Positions 1 through 8,825 of a stretch of 64,000 nt of DNA are shown in pieces. The notes under the pieces were generated by a model that saw only the letters and a list, made by a program, of their open reading frames with translations, was not told the DNA's origin and did no database searches. Both the position numbers and the translations under genes were made by a program. The first letter of the stretch is position 1, and each line of letters opens with the position of its first letter. This stretch comes from Sinorhizobium fredii (lineage in GTDB: Bacteria > Pseudomonadota > Alphaproteobacteria > Rhizobiales > Rhizobiaceae), in assembly GCF_002944405.1 (NCBI RefSeq), contig NZ_CP024310.1, positions 620,001 to 684,000 of the forward strand. Reading direction: 5' to 3'.

Positions 1-257
1 CGCTCGAACAGGTGCGCCGAGAGAGACCTGATGCCTTTCCGGACATGCTTGTCCCGTTTGGACCGATCGGCGGTATGGTTTCGGCTTCGGGTCTCAATGC
101 CAGCGGCGGCGCCTTCCGCAGCCGGGGAAAATGGTACACGATCGACTTCAAATGCGAGGTCAACTCGGAGACGACGTCGGTCGCCTCCTTCAGCTTTGCG
201 ATCGGTAAGGCGATTCCCAGGGGCGAGTGGAGCACGCGCCAGCTGCCGAAGGAGTGA
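1..257 (+). CDS. DUF930 domain protein, C-terminal fragment
   Basis: The 5' part of this gene lies outside the window; the reading frame is open from base 3 and ends at 257, giving the last 84 residues. The block GGAFRSRGKWYTIDFKCEV followed by an ending with AIPRGEW resembles the C-terminal half of rhizobial DUF930 proteins, which are usually exported and have no defined function. Nothing about its promoter or signal peptide can be judged here. An inverted repeat at 346-368 sits between it and the convergent otnK gene and may end both transcripts. Confidence 0.7.
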   Translation, partial: LEQVRRERPDAFPDMLVPFGPIGGMVSASGLNASGGAFRSRGKWYTIDFKCEVNSETTSVASFSFAIGKAIPRGEWSTRQLPKE

Positions 258-345
258 GAGCGCGGTGCGTCTTTCAGATAATGGCGAAATGAGCTTGACG
301 GATTCCTTCCACCCGCACCCATCTACCACAGATCATACACACAGG

Positions 346-368
346 ATTCCTGTGACGAGCACAGGAAT
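346..368. terminator. inverted repeat between convergent genes
   Basis: ATTCCTGTG (346-354) pairs perfectly with CACAGGAAT (360-368) across the five-base loop ACGAG. It lies in the gap between the DUF930 gene end and the otnK gene end, so it could act for both directions. No run of T follows on either side, so factor-independent termination is not certain. Confidence 0.45.
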
Positions 369-404
369 GAGGATCGAGGAAGGCCTGCCGGGTGGTTGCG
401 GGCC

Positions 405-1685
405 TCAGCGCATCATCGCCAGCGCCGTGGCGAAGAAGTCGTCGCCGCCGAAATTGCCGGACTTCAGCGCCAGCAGCATGTCGCCCTGGGCATTGCCGAC
501 GGTGCGAAGAACCGGCACGCCGGGAGCGATCTCGGGGCCCATCAGGAAGGCGGGGATGGCCAGCCTGTCGACCGTTGCGCCGGAGGTCTCGCCGCCGGCG
601 ACGACGAGGCGCTTGACGCCGCGCGCCACCAGTTCGCTGGCGACGGTTGCAGTTGCGGTTTCGATCGCGTGGCCGGACGCTTCGCGCCCATAATGCGCTT
701 GCAGGCGTGAGACCACATCGGGCGAGGCGCTTGCGGCAATGACAATCGGGCCTGCGGAAATCCGCTCGCCGGCCCAGGCGATCGCCGCGGAAATTTCATC
801 GGACCCTCTGAGCAGCTTCTCCGTGTCGAGCCGCAGCACCGGCATGGAGCGTTCGGCAATCTCGAGCTGCCGCAGCGTTGCTGCCGAGCAGCTGCCGGCG
901 ACAATGGCGGCAAGTCCCCCGACGGGGCGCACGGCATCCGTCGTGGCTGTGCCTGCCGAAGAAGCGCGACCGGAGCGCACGATGGCGCGGGCGAGGCCGA
1001 GCCCAAGGCCGGAGGCGCCGGTCGATACGGGCGTCCGCAGCGCCACCTCGCCGAGCGTTTCGAGGTCGCGCTCCGAGATCGCGTCGGCAAGGGCGGCGGA
1101 AGTTCCTTCCGCGCCCAGGGCATCGAGCCGGGCCGTTACGGCGGCGGGGCCGGCCATGATCGTCGCCAGGTCGACGAGGCCGATCTTGCCCTGAGACTGC
1201 CGGCCCATGACGCGAACCAGATTGGCGTCATGCATCGGATTGAGCGGATGGTCCTTGAGGGGGCTTTCGTCGAGCGGCTGTCCGTTGACGAAAAGATGGC
1301 CGAGATAGACGGTCCGGCCGGTTTCCGGAAAGGCCGGGGTGACGAGCGCGATGCCGCCGCCCGCGGCTTTCGCCAGCGCCTCGGTCACCGGGCCGATATT
1401 GCCCTCATCGGTGGAATCGAAGGTCGAGCAGATCTTGTAGAGAACATGGGCGGCGCCGCGGTCGCGCAGCCACCGTTCCGCCCTGCTTGCCGCAGCGACA
1501 GCCTCGTCGGCGGCAACAGAGCGGATCTTCAGCGAGACGACCACTGCGTCGACGTCGGGCAGGGCGAGCGCCGGATCGGGAATGCCGACCGTCTGCACCG
1601 TGCGCAGGCCGTTCTTCGTCAACGTATTGGCGAGGTCGGAGGCGCCCGTGTAGTCGTCGGCGATCGATCCCAAAAGGATTGTCAT
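405..1685 (-). CDS. otnK: 3-oxo-tetronate kinase (OtnK, four-carbon acid sugar kinase family)
   Basis: OtnK phosphorylates 3-oxo-tetronate at C4 with ATP, the step before decarboxylation to dihydroxyacetone phosphate. The 426-residue protein has the N-terminal sugar-acid-binding motif ADDYTG (about residues 9-14). In the C-terminal nucleotide-binding domain it has GGETSG (about 364-369) and ALKSGNFGG near the end, all typical of the family (formerly DUF1537). It is the last gene of a leftward operon with transporter, dehydrogenase and isomerase; only 3 bases separate it from otnI, and GGAGC inside the end of otnI serves as ribosome site. Whether the natural substrate derives from threonate or erythronate is inferred from its neighbours. 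Confidence 0.88.
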   Translation of the reverse strand: MTILLGSIADDYTGASDLANTLTKNGLRTVQTVGIPDPALALPDVDAVVVSLKIRSVAADEAVAAASRAERWLRDRGAAHVLYKICSTFDSTDEGNIGPVTEALAKAAGGGIALVTPAFPETGRTVYLGHLFVNGQPLDESPLKDHPLNPMHDANLVRVMGRQSQGKIGLVDLATIMAGPAAVTARLDALGAEGTSAALADAISERDLETLGEVALRTPVSTGASGLGLGLARAIVRSGRASSAGTATTDAVRPVGGLAAIVAGSCSAATLRQLEIAERSMPVLRLDTEKLLRGSDEISAAIAWAGERISAGPIVIAASASPDVVSRLQAHYGREASGHAIETATATVASELVARGVKRLVVAGGETSGATVDRLAIPAFLMGPEIAPGVPVLRTVGNAQGDMLLALKSGNFGGDDFFATALAMMR

Positions 1686-1688
1686 TGG

Positions 1689-2465
1689 TCAGCTCCGTGC
1701 AAAGGGTTTGAACCAGGCAAGGCCGTCGAGCGTTCCGCCGCGCGGGGTGTATTCGCAGCCGACGAAGCCGGTGTAGCCGAGCCGGTCGATCTCGGCGAAG
1801 AGATAGGGGTAGTTCAGCTCTTCGCCGTCCGGCTCCTGCCGCGACGGCACGCTGGCGATCTGGATGTGGCCGGTGATCGGTATGAGACGTCGGAGCGCCA
1901 TCGCGACATCGCCATGGATGATCTGGCGATGGTAGATGTCGAACTGGAGCTTCAGGTTGGCGAGGTTCAGCTCGGTGATCAACCGTTCGGCGGCGCCGAA
2001 GTCGTTGAGGAAATAGCCGGGCATGTTGCGGCCGTTAATCGGTTCGAGCAGCAGGTCGAGATCTTTCTCAGCGAGGCGCTCGGCGGCGTAGATCACGGAA
2101 CGCTGATAGCAGGCTACGGCCTCCTCGTCGGAGGGATCTGCGAGACCCGCCATCAGATGCAGCCGCTTGACGCCCGTCGCTGCCGCATAGTCGAGTGCGC
2201 GCTCGACATCGACTTTCAGCGCCTCGAAGCGGCCGAGAAGGGCGGCGATGCCGCGCTCGCCCGCCGCCCAGTCGCCGGGCGGCAGGTTGAAGAGTGCCTG
2301 CTCAAGCTTGTTGCGAGTCAACCGTTCGGCGATCGCCTCCGGCGGTGCCTCGTAGGGGAAGAGATATTCGACGGCAGTAAAACCCGCTTCCGCGGCGGCG
2401 TCGAAGCGGTCTAGGAACGACCACTCGTTGAACATCATCGTCAGATTGGCGGCGAAAACGGGCAT
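1689..2465 (-). CDS. otnI: 2-oxo-tetronate isomerase (OtnI, hydroxypyruvate isomerase family)
   Basis: A 258-residue TIM-barrel protein of the xylose-isomerase-like superfamily that interconverts 2-oxo- and 3-oxo-tetronate. The two metal-binding and catalytic glutamates expected in this family are visible as LLLEPIN (Glu141) and GCEYTPRG (Glu238), and FDIYH (around 175-179) supplies further ligands. Length is normal. The gene lies 12 bases after the dehydrogenase gene and 3 before otnK, so translation is probably coupled. Some close relatives are annotated as hydroxypyruvate isomerase; the operon with OtnK and, across the promoter, OtnC favours the tetronate role. Confidence 0.85.
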   Translation of the reverse strand: MPVFAANLTMMFNEWSFLDRFDAAAEAGFTAVEYLFPYEAPPEAIAERLTRNKLEQALFNLPPGDWAAGERGIAALLGRFEALKVDVERALDYAAATGVKRLHLMAGLADPSDEEAVACYQRSVIYAAERLAEKDLDLLLEPINGRNMPGYFLNDFGAAERLITELNLANLKLQFDIYHRQIIHGDVAMALRRLIPITGHIQIASVPSRQEPDGEELNYPYLFAEIDRLGYTGFVGCEYTPRGGTLDGLAWFKPFARS

Positions 2466-2477
2466 GTCGAACGTCCT

Positions 2478-3407
2478 TTATCCCTTGTCCATGCCGGGCA
2501 GCTTGGCGCCGGAAAGCTGGGCGTAGAGCCGCGCAAGCGAGGAATCGTCGTCGCGCCCCATGCCGGCGCCGGAAGCGGCGAGATACATTTGCAGGGCGGC
2601 CGCCACCAGCGGCACCGGGTAGCGCTCGGCGCGCGCCATGTCCTGGACGATGCCGAGGTCCTTGACGAAGATCTCGATGGCGCTGAGCGGCGTGTAGTCG
2701 CCGGCGAGCACATGCGAGACGCGGTTCTCGAACATCCAGGAATTGCCGGCCGAGGCGGTGATCACCTCGTAGACCTTGTCGAGGTCGAGGCCCTGCTTGG
2801 CGGCAAAGGTGATGGCTTCGCAGGCGGCTGCGATATGCACGCCGGCCAGAAGCTGGTTGATCATCTTGAAGGCCGCGCCGGTACCCGCAGCGTCTCCCAA
2901 CTCGTAGACCTTGGCGGCCATTGCGTCGAGCGCGGGGCGGGCTGCAGCGAAGGCTTGCGGCGAGCCCGACGCCATGATCGTCAGCTCGCCCTTCGCGGCG
3001 CGGGCGGCGCCGCCGGAGATCGGCGCATCGAGATAGTGCAAGCCGAGCGCTTCGAGCTGCTCCGCCAGGCGGCGTGCAATTGCCGGATCCATGGTCGCCG
3101 ACGAGACGAAGACCGCGCCGGGCTTCATGGCCGCGGCGATGCCGTCTGCGCCGAACAGGACGGCCTCGGTCTGGGCGGCATTCACGACCACCGAAACGAC
3201 AATATCGGCATCGGCCACGGTTTCGCGCAGCGTATTCGCACCGCGGCCGCCTTTGGCGGCGAAGCGCTCGACCGCTGCCGCAGCAATGTCGTAGCCGACG
3301 ACATCGAGGCCGGCGCGCTTCATGGACTGGGCCATTCCGAAGCCCATCGATCCGAGACCGATCACCGCCGCGGTGACGCGTTCGGGACTTTCAGCATGCG
3401 ATGACAT
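2478..3407 (-). CDS. ltnD: L-threonate dehydrogenase (LtnD, HIBADH family)
   Basis: A 309-residue 3-hydroxyisobutyrate-dehydrogenase-type enzyme expected to oxidise L-threonate (or a related acid) to 2-oxo-tetronate with NAD. It shows the dinucleotide-binding GLGSMG (residues 17-22), the substrate-loop motif DAPISGG (127-133) and the catalytic lysine in FKMINQL (Lys181). I chose the ATG at 3407 because GGAGAG stands a few bases upstream; an ATG at 3422 would add five residues but has a poorly placed ribosome site. It is second in the leftward operon after the MFS gene. Substrate assignment rests on context with OtnI, OtnK and OtnC. Confidence 0.83.
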   Translation of the reverse strand: MSSHAESPERVTAAVIGLGSMGFGMAQSMKRAGLDVVGYDIAAAAVERFAAKGGRGANTLRETVADADIVVSVVVNAAQTEAVLFGADGIAAAMKPGAVFVSSATMDPAIARRLAEQLEALGLHYLDAPISGGAARAAKGELTIMASGSPQAFAAARPALDAMAAKVYELGDAAGTGAAFKMINQLLAGVHIAAACEAITFAAKQGLDLDKVYEVITASAGNSWMFENRVSHVLAGDYTPLSAIEIFVKDLGIVQDMARAERYPVPLVAAALQMYLAASGAGMGRDDDSSLARLYAQLSGAKLPGMDKG

Positions 3408-3476
3408 GAATAGACTCTCCATCCCTGATGTGGCAGGCGGGCACCGCCGGACCGAATCCGGCGGCGCGGTTGGAGC

Positions 3477-4793
3477 TTACCGGTTCACGGTCTTTGCGGG
3501 AACCGCCAGCACAGCCAGCGAACCGATGACCAGCGCCGCGGCAAGGAGATACATGCCGGCGCTGTTGCTGCCGGTGAAGTCCTTGAGATAGCCGACCAGG
3601 AATGGCCCGAGGAAACCGGCGAGATTGCCGACCGAGTTGATCCAGGCGATGCCGGCCGCTGCTCCGGTGCCGGCGAGAAATGCCGTCGGCAGGGACCAGA
3701 AAAGCGGTGCGCAGCTGATGGCACCGGCTGCAGCCAGCGACAGGCAGACGATCGCGAGCGTGGTGCTCGTCGCCGTCGTCGCCGCGACGAACCCGCCGGC
3801 GGCGATGAGGGCCGGAACGACGAGGTGCCAGCGCCGTTCGCGCAACCGGTCGGACGAGCGCCCGAGCGCCAGCATGGCGATGAAGGTGCAGATATAGGGG
3901 ATGGCGGATATCAGGCCGATGTTCAGGTTTCCGGTGACGCCGGTAGCCTTGACGAGCGTCGGCATCCAGAAATTTAGGCCGTATTGTCCGAGCACGAAGC
4001 AAAAATAGATGAGGCACATCAGCCAGACGCGGCGGTCGGTCAGCGTGCCGGCGATGCTGTGTGGGCTCGACAATTTGGTCCGGTTCTCGGCGTCGATATT
4101 GGCGCTCAGCACCTTCTTCTCTTCCTTCGTCAGCCACTTGGCGTGGCCGATGGCGTCATCGAGATAGAAGAACGTGGCGACACCGAAAACGACCGCAGGA
4201 ATGGCCTCGATCAGGAACATCCACTGCCAGCCGGAAAGGCCGTGCGTTCCGTGGAAACTGTCCATCAGCAGGCCGGAAAGGGGATTACCGAAGATGGAGG
4301 ATATCGGGATCGCCGACATGAAGGTGGTGATGATTTTGGCGCGACGATGCGCCGGATACCAGGTCGTCAGGTAGAGAATGATCCCAGGGAAAAACCCTGC
4401 TTCGGCGACACCCAGCAGGAAGCGCAGGATGTAGAACACGGTTTCCGAGGTGGTGAACATGAAGGCAGCGGAGATGACGCCCCAGGTGATCATGATGCGG
4501 GCGATCCAGACCCGGGCGCCGACCCTGTTGAGGATGACGTTGCTCGGCACCTCGAACAGGAAATAGCCGATGAAGAAGATACCGGCACCGATGCCGTAGG
4601 CCGCTTCCGAAAGGCCGAGCTCGCTCGACATCTGCAGTTTCGCGAAGCCGACATTGACGCGATCGAGATAGGCGACCACGTAGCAGAGCATGAGGAAAGG
4701 GATGATGCGCCAAAAGACCTTGCTATAGGCGCGGTCCTCCACCGATCGAGCTGCATAGGCGCCGTCGATCGGCGCCTGGGTTTCCAGGGTCAT
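3477..4793 (-). CDS. MFS transporter, anion:cation symporter family (probable tetronate uptake)
   Basis: A 438-residue inner-membrane carrier with about twelve hydrophobic segments. The stretch GVAEAGFFPGIILYLTTWYP after the fourth or fifth helix is characteristic of the ACS branch (tartrate, glucarate and phthalate type carriers of organic acids). It is the first gene of the leftward tetronate operon and starts behind a very strong ribosome site (GGAGGAGG). Its promoter region contains three LacI-type palindromes at 4860-4930, so it is probably repressed by the divergently encoded regulator. Uptake of threonate or erythronate is inferred from the operon and is not visible in the protein itself. 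Confidence 0.85.
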   Translation of the reverse strand: MTLETQAPIDGAYAARSVEDRAYSKVFWRIIPFLMLCYVVAYLDRVNVGFAKLQMSSELGLSEAAYGIGAGIFFIGYFLFEVPSNVILNRVGARVWIARIMITWGVISAAFMFTTSETVFYILRFLLGVAEAGFFPGIILYLTTWYPAHRRAKIITTFMSAIPISSIFGNPLSGLLMDSFHGTHGLSGWQWMFLIEAIPAVVFGVATFFYLDDAIGHAKWLTKEEKKVLSANIDAENRTKLSSPHSIAGTLTDRRVWLMCLIYFCFVLGQYGLNFWMPTLVKATGVTGNLNIGLISAIPYICTFIAMLALGRSSDRLRERRWHLVVPALIAAGGFVAATTATSTTLAIVCLSLAAAGAISCAPLFWSLPTAFLAGTGAAAGIAWINSVGNLAGFLGPFLVGYLKDFTGSNSAGMYLLAAALVIGSLAVLAVPAKTVNR

Positions 4794-4859
4794 GATTTTC
4801 CTCCTCCAGTAGTTTCGCCGGCGCCTCCCCTAGGCAATCCGACGATACGGCGCCAAGGA

Positions 4860-4930
4860 TTGGCAGCGCTGCCACTTTTCCCTAGCGCAATTTGGCAGCG
4901 CTGCCAAGTTAAAAATGGTAGCGCTGCCAA
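4860..4930. promoter_or_regulatory. three LacI-type operator palindromes in the divergent promoter
   Basis: The 16-base element TTGGCAGCGCTGCCAA occurs perfectly at 4892-4907. A one-mismatch copy lies at 4860-4875 (last base C). At 4915-4930 the right half GCTGCCAA is intact and the left half has two changes. Centres are 32 and 23 bases apart, close to three and two helical turns, so bound dimers would face the same side. The core CAGCGCTG with central CG is typical of LacI/GalR-family operators. The elements lie between the MFS gene and the LacI-family gene and probably control both. Confidence 0.8.
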
Positions 4931-5016
4931 AACAAATGGCGTATCTGAAAAAGACAAGGCGGTCCGTCAGCGATGAGGAGCGATGGGGCGGCCGCAGCGG
5001 GAGAGTGGAGTCGGAC

Positions 5017-6018
5017 GTGGATTTCGATTTCAAGCACAGCACGGTCACGCTTGCCGAGGTCGCCGCGGCCGCCGGCGTAGGCGAAAGCACGGTTTCGCGC
5101 GTCCTCAGAAACGAGGGTTCGTTTTCGCGCAAGGCGAGGGAGCGCGTGATGGAGGCCGTCGAGCGGCTCGGCTATGTGCCGAACCGGATTGCCGGAACGC
5201 TTGCTTCCGCCGGATCGCGGCTCGTCGCCTTCGTCATTCCGTCGCTCTCCAACATCGTCTTCCCCGACGTGCTGCGCGGGGCAAGCGGCGTCTTGGAGGC
5301 GAACCGGCATCAGGCCGTTTTTTCGGTGACCGACTACGATCCGCAGCGCGAGGAGGGGCTTGTCGCCGCCATGCTCGCCTGGCGACCGACGGCAGTGATG
5401 CTCGCTGGCTTCGAACATTCGGAAGGGACGCTGAAGATGCTGCGCGCCAGCGGCTGCCGGGTGGCCGAAGTGCTCGATGTCGACGGCACGGCCGTCGATC
5501 TGGCAGTCGGCTTTTCCAATCGTGCAGCGGGGTGCGCCAGTGCCGAATTCCTGCTGAAGCGGGGCTATCGCCGCATCGGCTATGTCGGCCATGACCTCGA
5601 ACGCGATACCCGCGCCGGCAAGCGCTTCGCCGCCTTCTGCGAAAAGCTCGCCTCTTCCGGCACGCCGCTGGTCGGGCGGGAAATCTGTTCGGGTGCGTCG
5701 TCGGTGGAGAGCGGACGGCTGGGCCTGGAGCGGCTGCTCGCCCGGCACGCCGATCTCGATGCCGTCTATTTTTCGAACGACGACATGGCGCTCGGCGGCT
5801 ACTTCCATTGCCTGGCGCGCGGCATCGCGATTCCTTCGCAACTGGCGATCTTCGGCTATAACGGCCTCGATATCGGAAGGGTGACGCCGCAGCCGCTCTC
5901 GACCATTCGCACGCCCCGTGTCCGGACGGGGCAGTTGGCGGCCGAGCTTGTCGTTGCCAACGCGCCACCCCAGGTGGTCGATCTCGGCTTCGAGCTGGTC
6001 GAAGGCGCAACCGCCTAA
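5017..6018 (+). CDS. LacI-family transcriptional regulator of tetronate genes
   Basis: The protein has an N-terminal LacI helix-turn-helix (TLAEVAAAAGVGESTVSRVL), a hinge helix (RIAGTLASAGS) and a periplasmic-binding-protein-like sensor domain, resembling gluconate-type members (AFVIPSLSN). I favour the GTG at 5017 (333 residues), which has GGAG six bases upstream and gives a normal family length. In-frame starts at 4915, 4936 and 5005 exist, but 4915 lies inside the third operator and the others have no well-spaced ribosome site. It is followed by otnC 18 bases on and is divergent from the catabolic operon, so it is most likely the local, autoregulated repressor. The effector is unknown, probably a tetronate or oxo-tetronate. 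Confidence 0.85.
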   Translation: MDFDFKHSTVTLAEVAAAAGVGESTVSRVLRNEGSFSRKARERVMEAVERLGYVPNRIAGTLASAGSRLVAFVIPSLSNIVFPDVLRGASGVLEANRHQAVFSVTDYDPQREEGLVAAMLAWRPTAVMLAGFEHSEGTLKMLRASGCRVAEVLDVDGTAVDLAVGFSNRAAGCASAEFLLKRGYRRIGYVGHDLERDTRAGKRFAAFCEKLASSGTPLVGREICSGASSVESGRLGLERLLARHADLDAVYFSNDDMALGGYFHCLARGIAIPSQLAIFGYNGLDIGRVTPQPLSTIRTPRVRTGQLAAELVVANAPPQVVDLGFELVEGATA

Positions 6019-6036
6019 ATTGAAAGGATCTGCCCC

Positions 6037-6714
6037 ATGTCCGAGAGCCGCCTGCGCGAGGAAATCTGCCGTTACGGGCGATCGCTGTTCGAGCGCGGGC
6101 TGACGCCTGGCTCCTCCGGCAATATCTCGCTGAGGCTCGACGATGGCGGCTGGCTGGTGACGCCCACCAACGCCTCGCTCGGCTTTCTCGACCCGGCCCG
6201 CATCTCGCGGCTCGATCCCGAGGGTAGGCTCGTCTCCGGCGACAAGCCGACGAAGGAGATACCGCTCCATACGGCCCTCTACGAGTCGCGCAGCAGCGCC
6301 CGCGCGATCGTCCATCTCCATTCGACCCACGCGGTTGCGCTCACCATGCTGCCGGAGATCGATCCGCGCGCCGCGCTGCCGCCGATGACCCCTTACTACC
6401 TCATGCGCGCCGGCGAAACGGCGCTGGTGCCCTACTACCGTCCCGGCGATCCGGCGGTCGCCGACGCGATCCGCGGCCTTGCCGGCAAGTATTCCTCCGT
6501 GCTGCTCGCCAATCACGGCCCGGTCGTCGCCGGCGACAGCCTCGAAGCGGCGGTCTTCGCCACCGAGGAACTTGAGGAGACGGCGAAGCTCTATCTGCTG
6601 CTGCGCAACCTCAACCCGCGTTATCTTAGCCCGGACCAGGTGACCGACCTCGCCAAGACCTTCGGTCTCGATCTTCCGTCCCTCCATGATCACGAAGGGC
6701 ATGACCACGGCTGA
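6037..6714 (+). CDS. otnC: 3-oxo-tetronate 4-phosphate decarboxylase (OtnC, class II aldolase family)
   Basis: A 225-residue member of the class II aldolase/adducin family. In the tetronate pathway OtnC decarboxylates 3-oxo-tetronate 4-phosphate to dihydroxyacetone phosphate. Visible family features are GLTPGSSGNIS (21-31), the acid Glu74 in TKEIPLH, the metal ligands His93 and His95 in HLHSTH, and His160 in ANHGPVV. The final residues are His-rich (HDHEGHDHG), which may reflect metal binding or be incidental. The ribosome site AAAGGA precedes the ATG. It is cotranscribed with the LacI-family regulator and completes the set with OtnI and OtnK on the other strand. Confidence 0.87.
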   Translation: MSESRLREEICRYGRSLFERGLTPGSSGNISLRLDDGGWLVTPTNASLGFLDPARISRLDPEGRLVSGDKPTKEIPLHTALYESRSSARAIVHLHSTHAVALTMLPEIDPRAALPPMTPYYLMRAGETALVPYYRPGDPAVADAIRGLAGKYSSVLLANHGPVVAGDSLEAAVFATEELEETAKLYLLLRNLNPRYLSPDQVTDLAKTFGLDLPSLHDHEGHDHG

Positions 6715-6816
6715 GCTTGCGCCTGCCAACGTCGGTGAATGTCGGTAGGAAACACGAAAACTGCCATTGCCGCCTACGAGCAAGTGCGCCGATGCTCGTC
6801 TGAGCAGCCCCCGGGT

Positions 6817-7752
6817 TTATCGATGCGTCTCGTCCAGTTTGCGTGGCCGATGTACCAGCGTGACGAGCACGAAGGAAATGATCATCAACAGGTACCAGGC
6901 GCCGAGCTTGTTGATGGATACGGGCGTCCAGCCGTGCGATTGCGACGGATAGATCCACGCACGTGACCATGTGGCAATGTTCTCTGCGAACCAGATGAAC
7001 AGCGCCACCAGCAGGAAGCCGAGCATCAAGGGCATGCGGTGGCGAAAGCGGAAGACGCGATAGTGCACCACAGTGCGCAGATAAATTATCGCAGTCGCCG
7101 CGAACAGCCCGTAGCGAACGTCTATGGTGAAGTGGTGGCTGAAGAAGTTGACATAGATCGCGACTGCCAGAAGCGCGGTCGACCAGACCGGCGGATAATG
7201 GGTGTAGCGCATGTCGAAGATGCGGCTGATGCGGGCGAGATAGGAGCCGACAGCCGCATACATGAAACCGGAGAAAAGCGGCACCGCGCCGATCCGGAAG
7301 ATGCTTTCCTCAGGATACATCCATGAGCCTGCCGCGGTCTTGAAGACCTCCATGACCGTGCCGACGACGTGGAAGATCAGAATGACCTTCGCCTCGGACG
7401 AGGTTTCAAGCCTCGCTGCCAGCATTGCAAATTGGATGCCGAGCGCCGCCAGAAAGAGAAAGTCATAGCGGGCCAGGAGAGCATCTTCGGGCCAGAACTG
7501 ATGAGAGGCGATGATCAGGGCGAGCAGCAGTCCGCCGAACAGGCACGCCCATGCCTGCTTCAACCCGAAGACGGTGAATTCAACCAAGGCACCTGCGAAG
7601 CCGTGCGCGGGCAGGGCGTCGAGGATTCGGTGAGCGGCCGCATCTATCTGCGCCTCAAGCGAAGTGAAGCGGCGTGCGGGCGCTACGTCCAAGGACGGTG
7701 TCGGACCATGGCCGAGATCGTCAAAGCGTTCGAATTTGGGCTGATCTGTCAT
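6817..7752 (-). CDS. DUF817 family integral membrane protein
   Basis: A 311-residue protein with a polar N-terminal segment of about 55 residues followed by roughly eight hydrophobic helices. It matches the DUF817 pattern, with conserved stretches such as TVMEVFKTAAGSWMYPE and FFSHHFTIDVRYGLFA. DUF817 proteins are found in many alphaproteobacteria and have no established function. It stands alone on the minus strand, convergent with otnC and divergent from the FCD regulator at 8016. The 31-base palindrome at 7970-8000 lies in the shared upstream region, so the regulator could influence it, but nothing else ties it to sugar-acid use. Confidence 0.82.
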   Translation of the reverse strand: MTDQPKFERFDDLGHGPTPSLDVAPARRFTSLEAQIDAAAHRILDALPAHGFAGALVEFTVFGLKQAWACLFGGLLLALIIASHQFWPEDALLARYDFLFLAALGIQFAMLAARLETSSEAKVILIFHVVGTVMEVFKTAAGSWMYPEESIFRIGAVPLFSGFMYAAVGSYLARISRIFDMRYTHYPPVWSTALLAVAIYVNFFSHHFTIDVRYGLFAATAIIYLRTVVHYRVFRFRHRMPLMLGFLLVALFIWFAENIATWSRAWIYPSQSHGWTPVSINKLGAWYLLMIISFVLVTLVHRPRKLDETHR

Positions 7753-7969
7753 GCGTGCTAGTTGCTGGAACTACGCTACAACCGATGAGGAGAGTTTTGC
7801 GCTTTTTTGTGTCCAAGAGGCTAGCGGACGCCTATTCCTAAAGACCCCATCTCGGGGGCCCTCTGGCGCCTGTTCAATTTCGCATTGCACAACAGCAACC
7901 TATTCTTTTGATGCGTCGCCGCAACGAACTGGCCTTGACCGCCGCTCTCTTCCCGCCTCTATTCATATG

Positions 7970-8000
7970 ACTGATCCGGTGGACCAACCAGTGGATCAGT
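7970..8000. promoter_or_regulatory. 31-base dyad, probable operator of the FCD regulator at 8016
   Basis: ACTGATCC (7970-7977) and GGATCAGT (7993-8000) are perfect inverted arms. Inner triplets TGG (7980-7982) and CCA (7988-7990) also pair, giving 11 matching positions of 15 around base 7985. The site ends 15 bases before the chosen start codon of a GntR-type regulator. That position suggests autorepression. Which protein binds it is inference. Confidence 0.6.
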
Positions 8001-8015
8001 CGAGGAGTGGCGCCG

Positions 8016-8792
8016 ATGACTGGCAGTCCGATACTCACGCAGATGCCGAAAGTGGGGCGCAGCCTCGACCGCCGCACGGCGCGCGAGATGATTGCCGACA
8101 AGCTGATGGTGCTGGTGGCGACGAATATGCTCCGCCCGGGTGACGAACTGCCGGGCGAGCGGGAACTTGCCAACGTCCTACATGTCAGCCGTGAGACGGT
8201 GCGCGGTGCCATTCAAACGCTCGCGGCCCGCGGCATCATCGAGGTCTCCCAGGGAAGCCGCAGCCGCGTCGCCGATGTCGATCTCAGCGACGTCACCGTG
8301 ACGATCGCTTCCCCCAACGCCATCGACAGCTATGATCTCGAGGACGTCCATGCCGCCCGCCAGCATATCGAGCTGAAGGTGGTGGGCGACGCCGCGGAAA
8401 ACATCGACGAAGAGGCGCTGAAGAAGCTCGAAACCCTGCTCGAGGCGCAAAAACTCTGCGGCGACGATGCGATGCGCTTCCTAATCTGCGACCGCGAGTT
8501 CCACGTGGCGATCTACAGGGCCTGCGGCAATCCGCTGCTCTCGGATTTTGTGACGGACCTTTATACTTACATGATGGACTACCGGCGCAGCGCCATGTCG
8601 CGCCCGGGCGCGATCGAGGCCAGCTACAAGGATCACAGCGAAATCTTCGAGGCGCTGCGGCGGCACGACCGCGAAGCGGTCGTCGCGGCCTTTCACCAGC
8701 ACCTCATGCACATTTATCGGACGACGAAGGAACTGCTCGTCGACGGAAACGGCAGGAAACAGAAACAGAAGGGTACGCGCAATCCGGAGTGA
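8016..8792 (+). CDS. GntR-family transcriptional regulator, FCD (FadR-like) subfamily
   Basis: A 258-residue regulator with an N-terminal winged helix (GDELPGERELANVLHVSRET) and an all-helical FCD ligand domain. In the FCD domain, DREFHVAIYRACGN and later histidines (HQHLMHIY) match the family's metal and ligand site. The ATG at 8016 was chosen because GAGGAG is about nine bases ahead; a GTG at 8007 would overlap that site. It heads a rightward operon with a DenD-like dehydrogenase, an SDR and an ABC transporter and probably senses their substrate, a sugar acid. A 31-base palindrome immediately upstream is the likely operator. Confidence 0.85.
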   Translation: MTGSPILTQMPKVGRSLDRRTAREMIADKLMVLVATNMLRPGDELPGERELANVLHVSRETVRGAIQTLAARGIIEVSQGSRSRVADVDLSDVTVTIASPNAIDSYDLEDVHAARQHIELKVVGDAAENIDEEALKKLETLLEAQKLCGDDAMRFLICDREFHVAIYRACGNPLLSDFVTDLYTYMMDYRRSAMSRPGAIEASYKDHSEIFEALRRHDREAVVAAFHQHLMHIYRTTKELLVDGNGRKQKQKGTRNPE

Positions 8793-8825
8793 CCGGATGT
8801 GGCCGAACGAGGAGGTTCGCCGCGA

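Noticed and set aside
4909..6783. Minus-strand frame of 624 codons opposite the LacI-family and otnC genes
   Set aside because: High-GC shadow frame; the plus strand has two recognisable families, ribosome sites and matching operators, while this product has no family pattern and is Arg/Glu/His-rich in a way typical of antisense frames.
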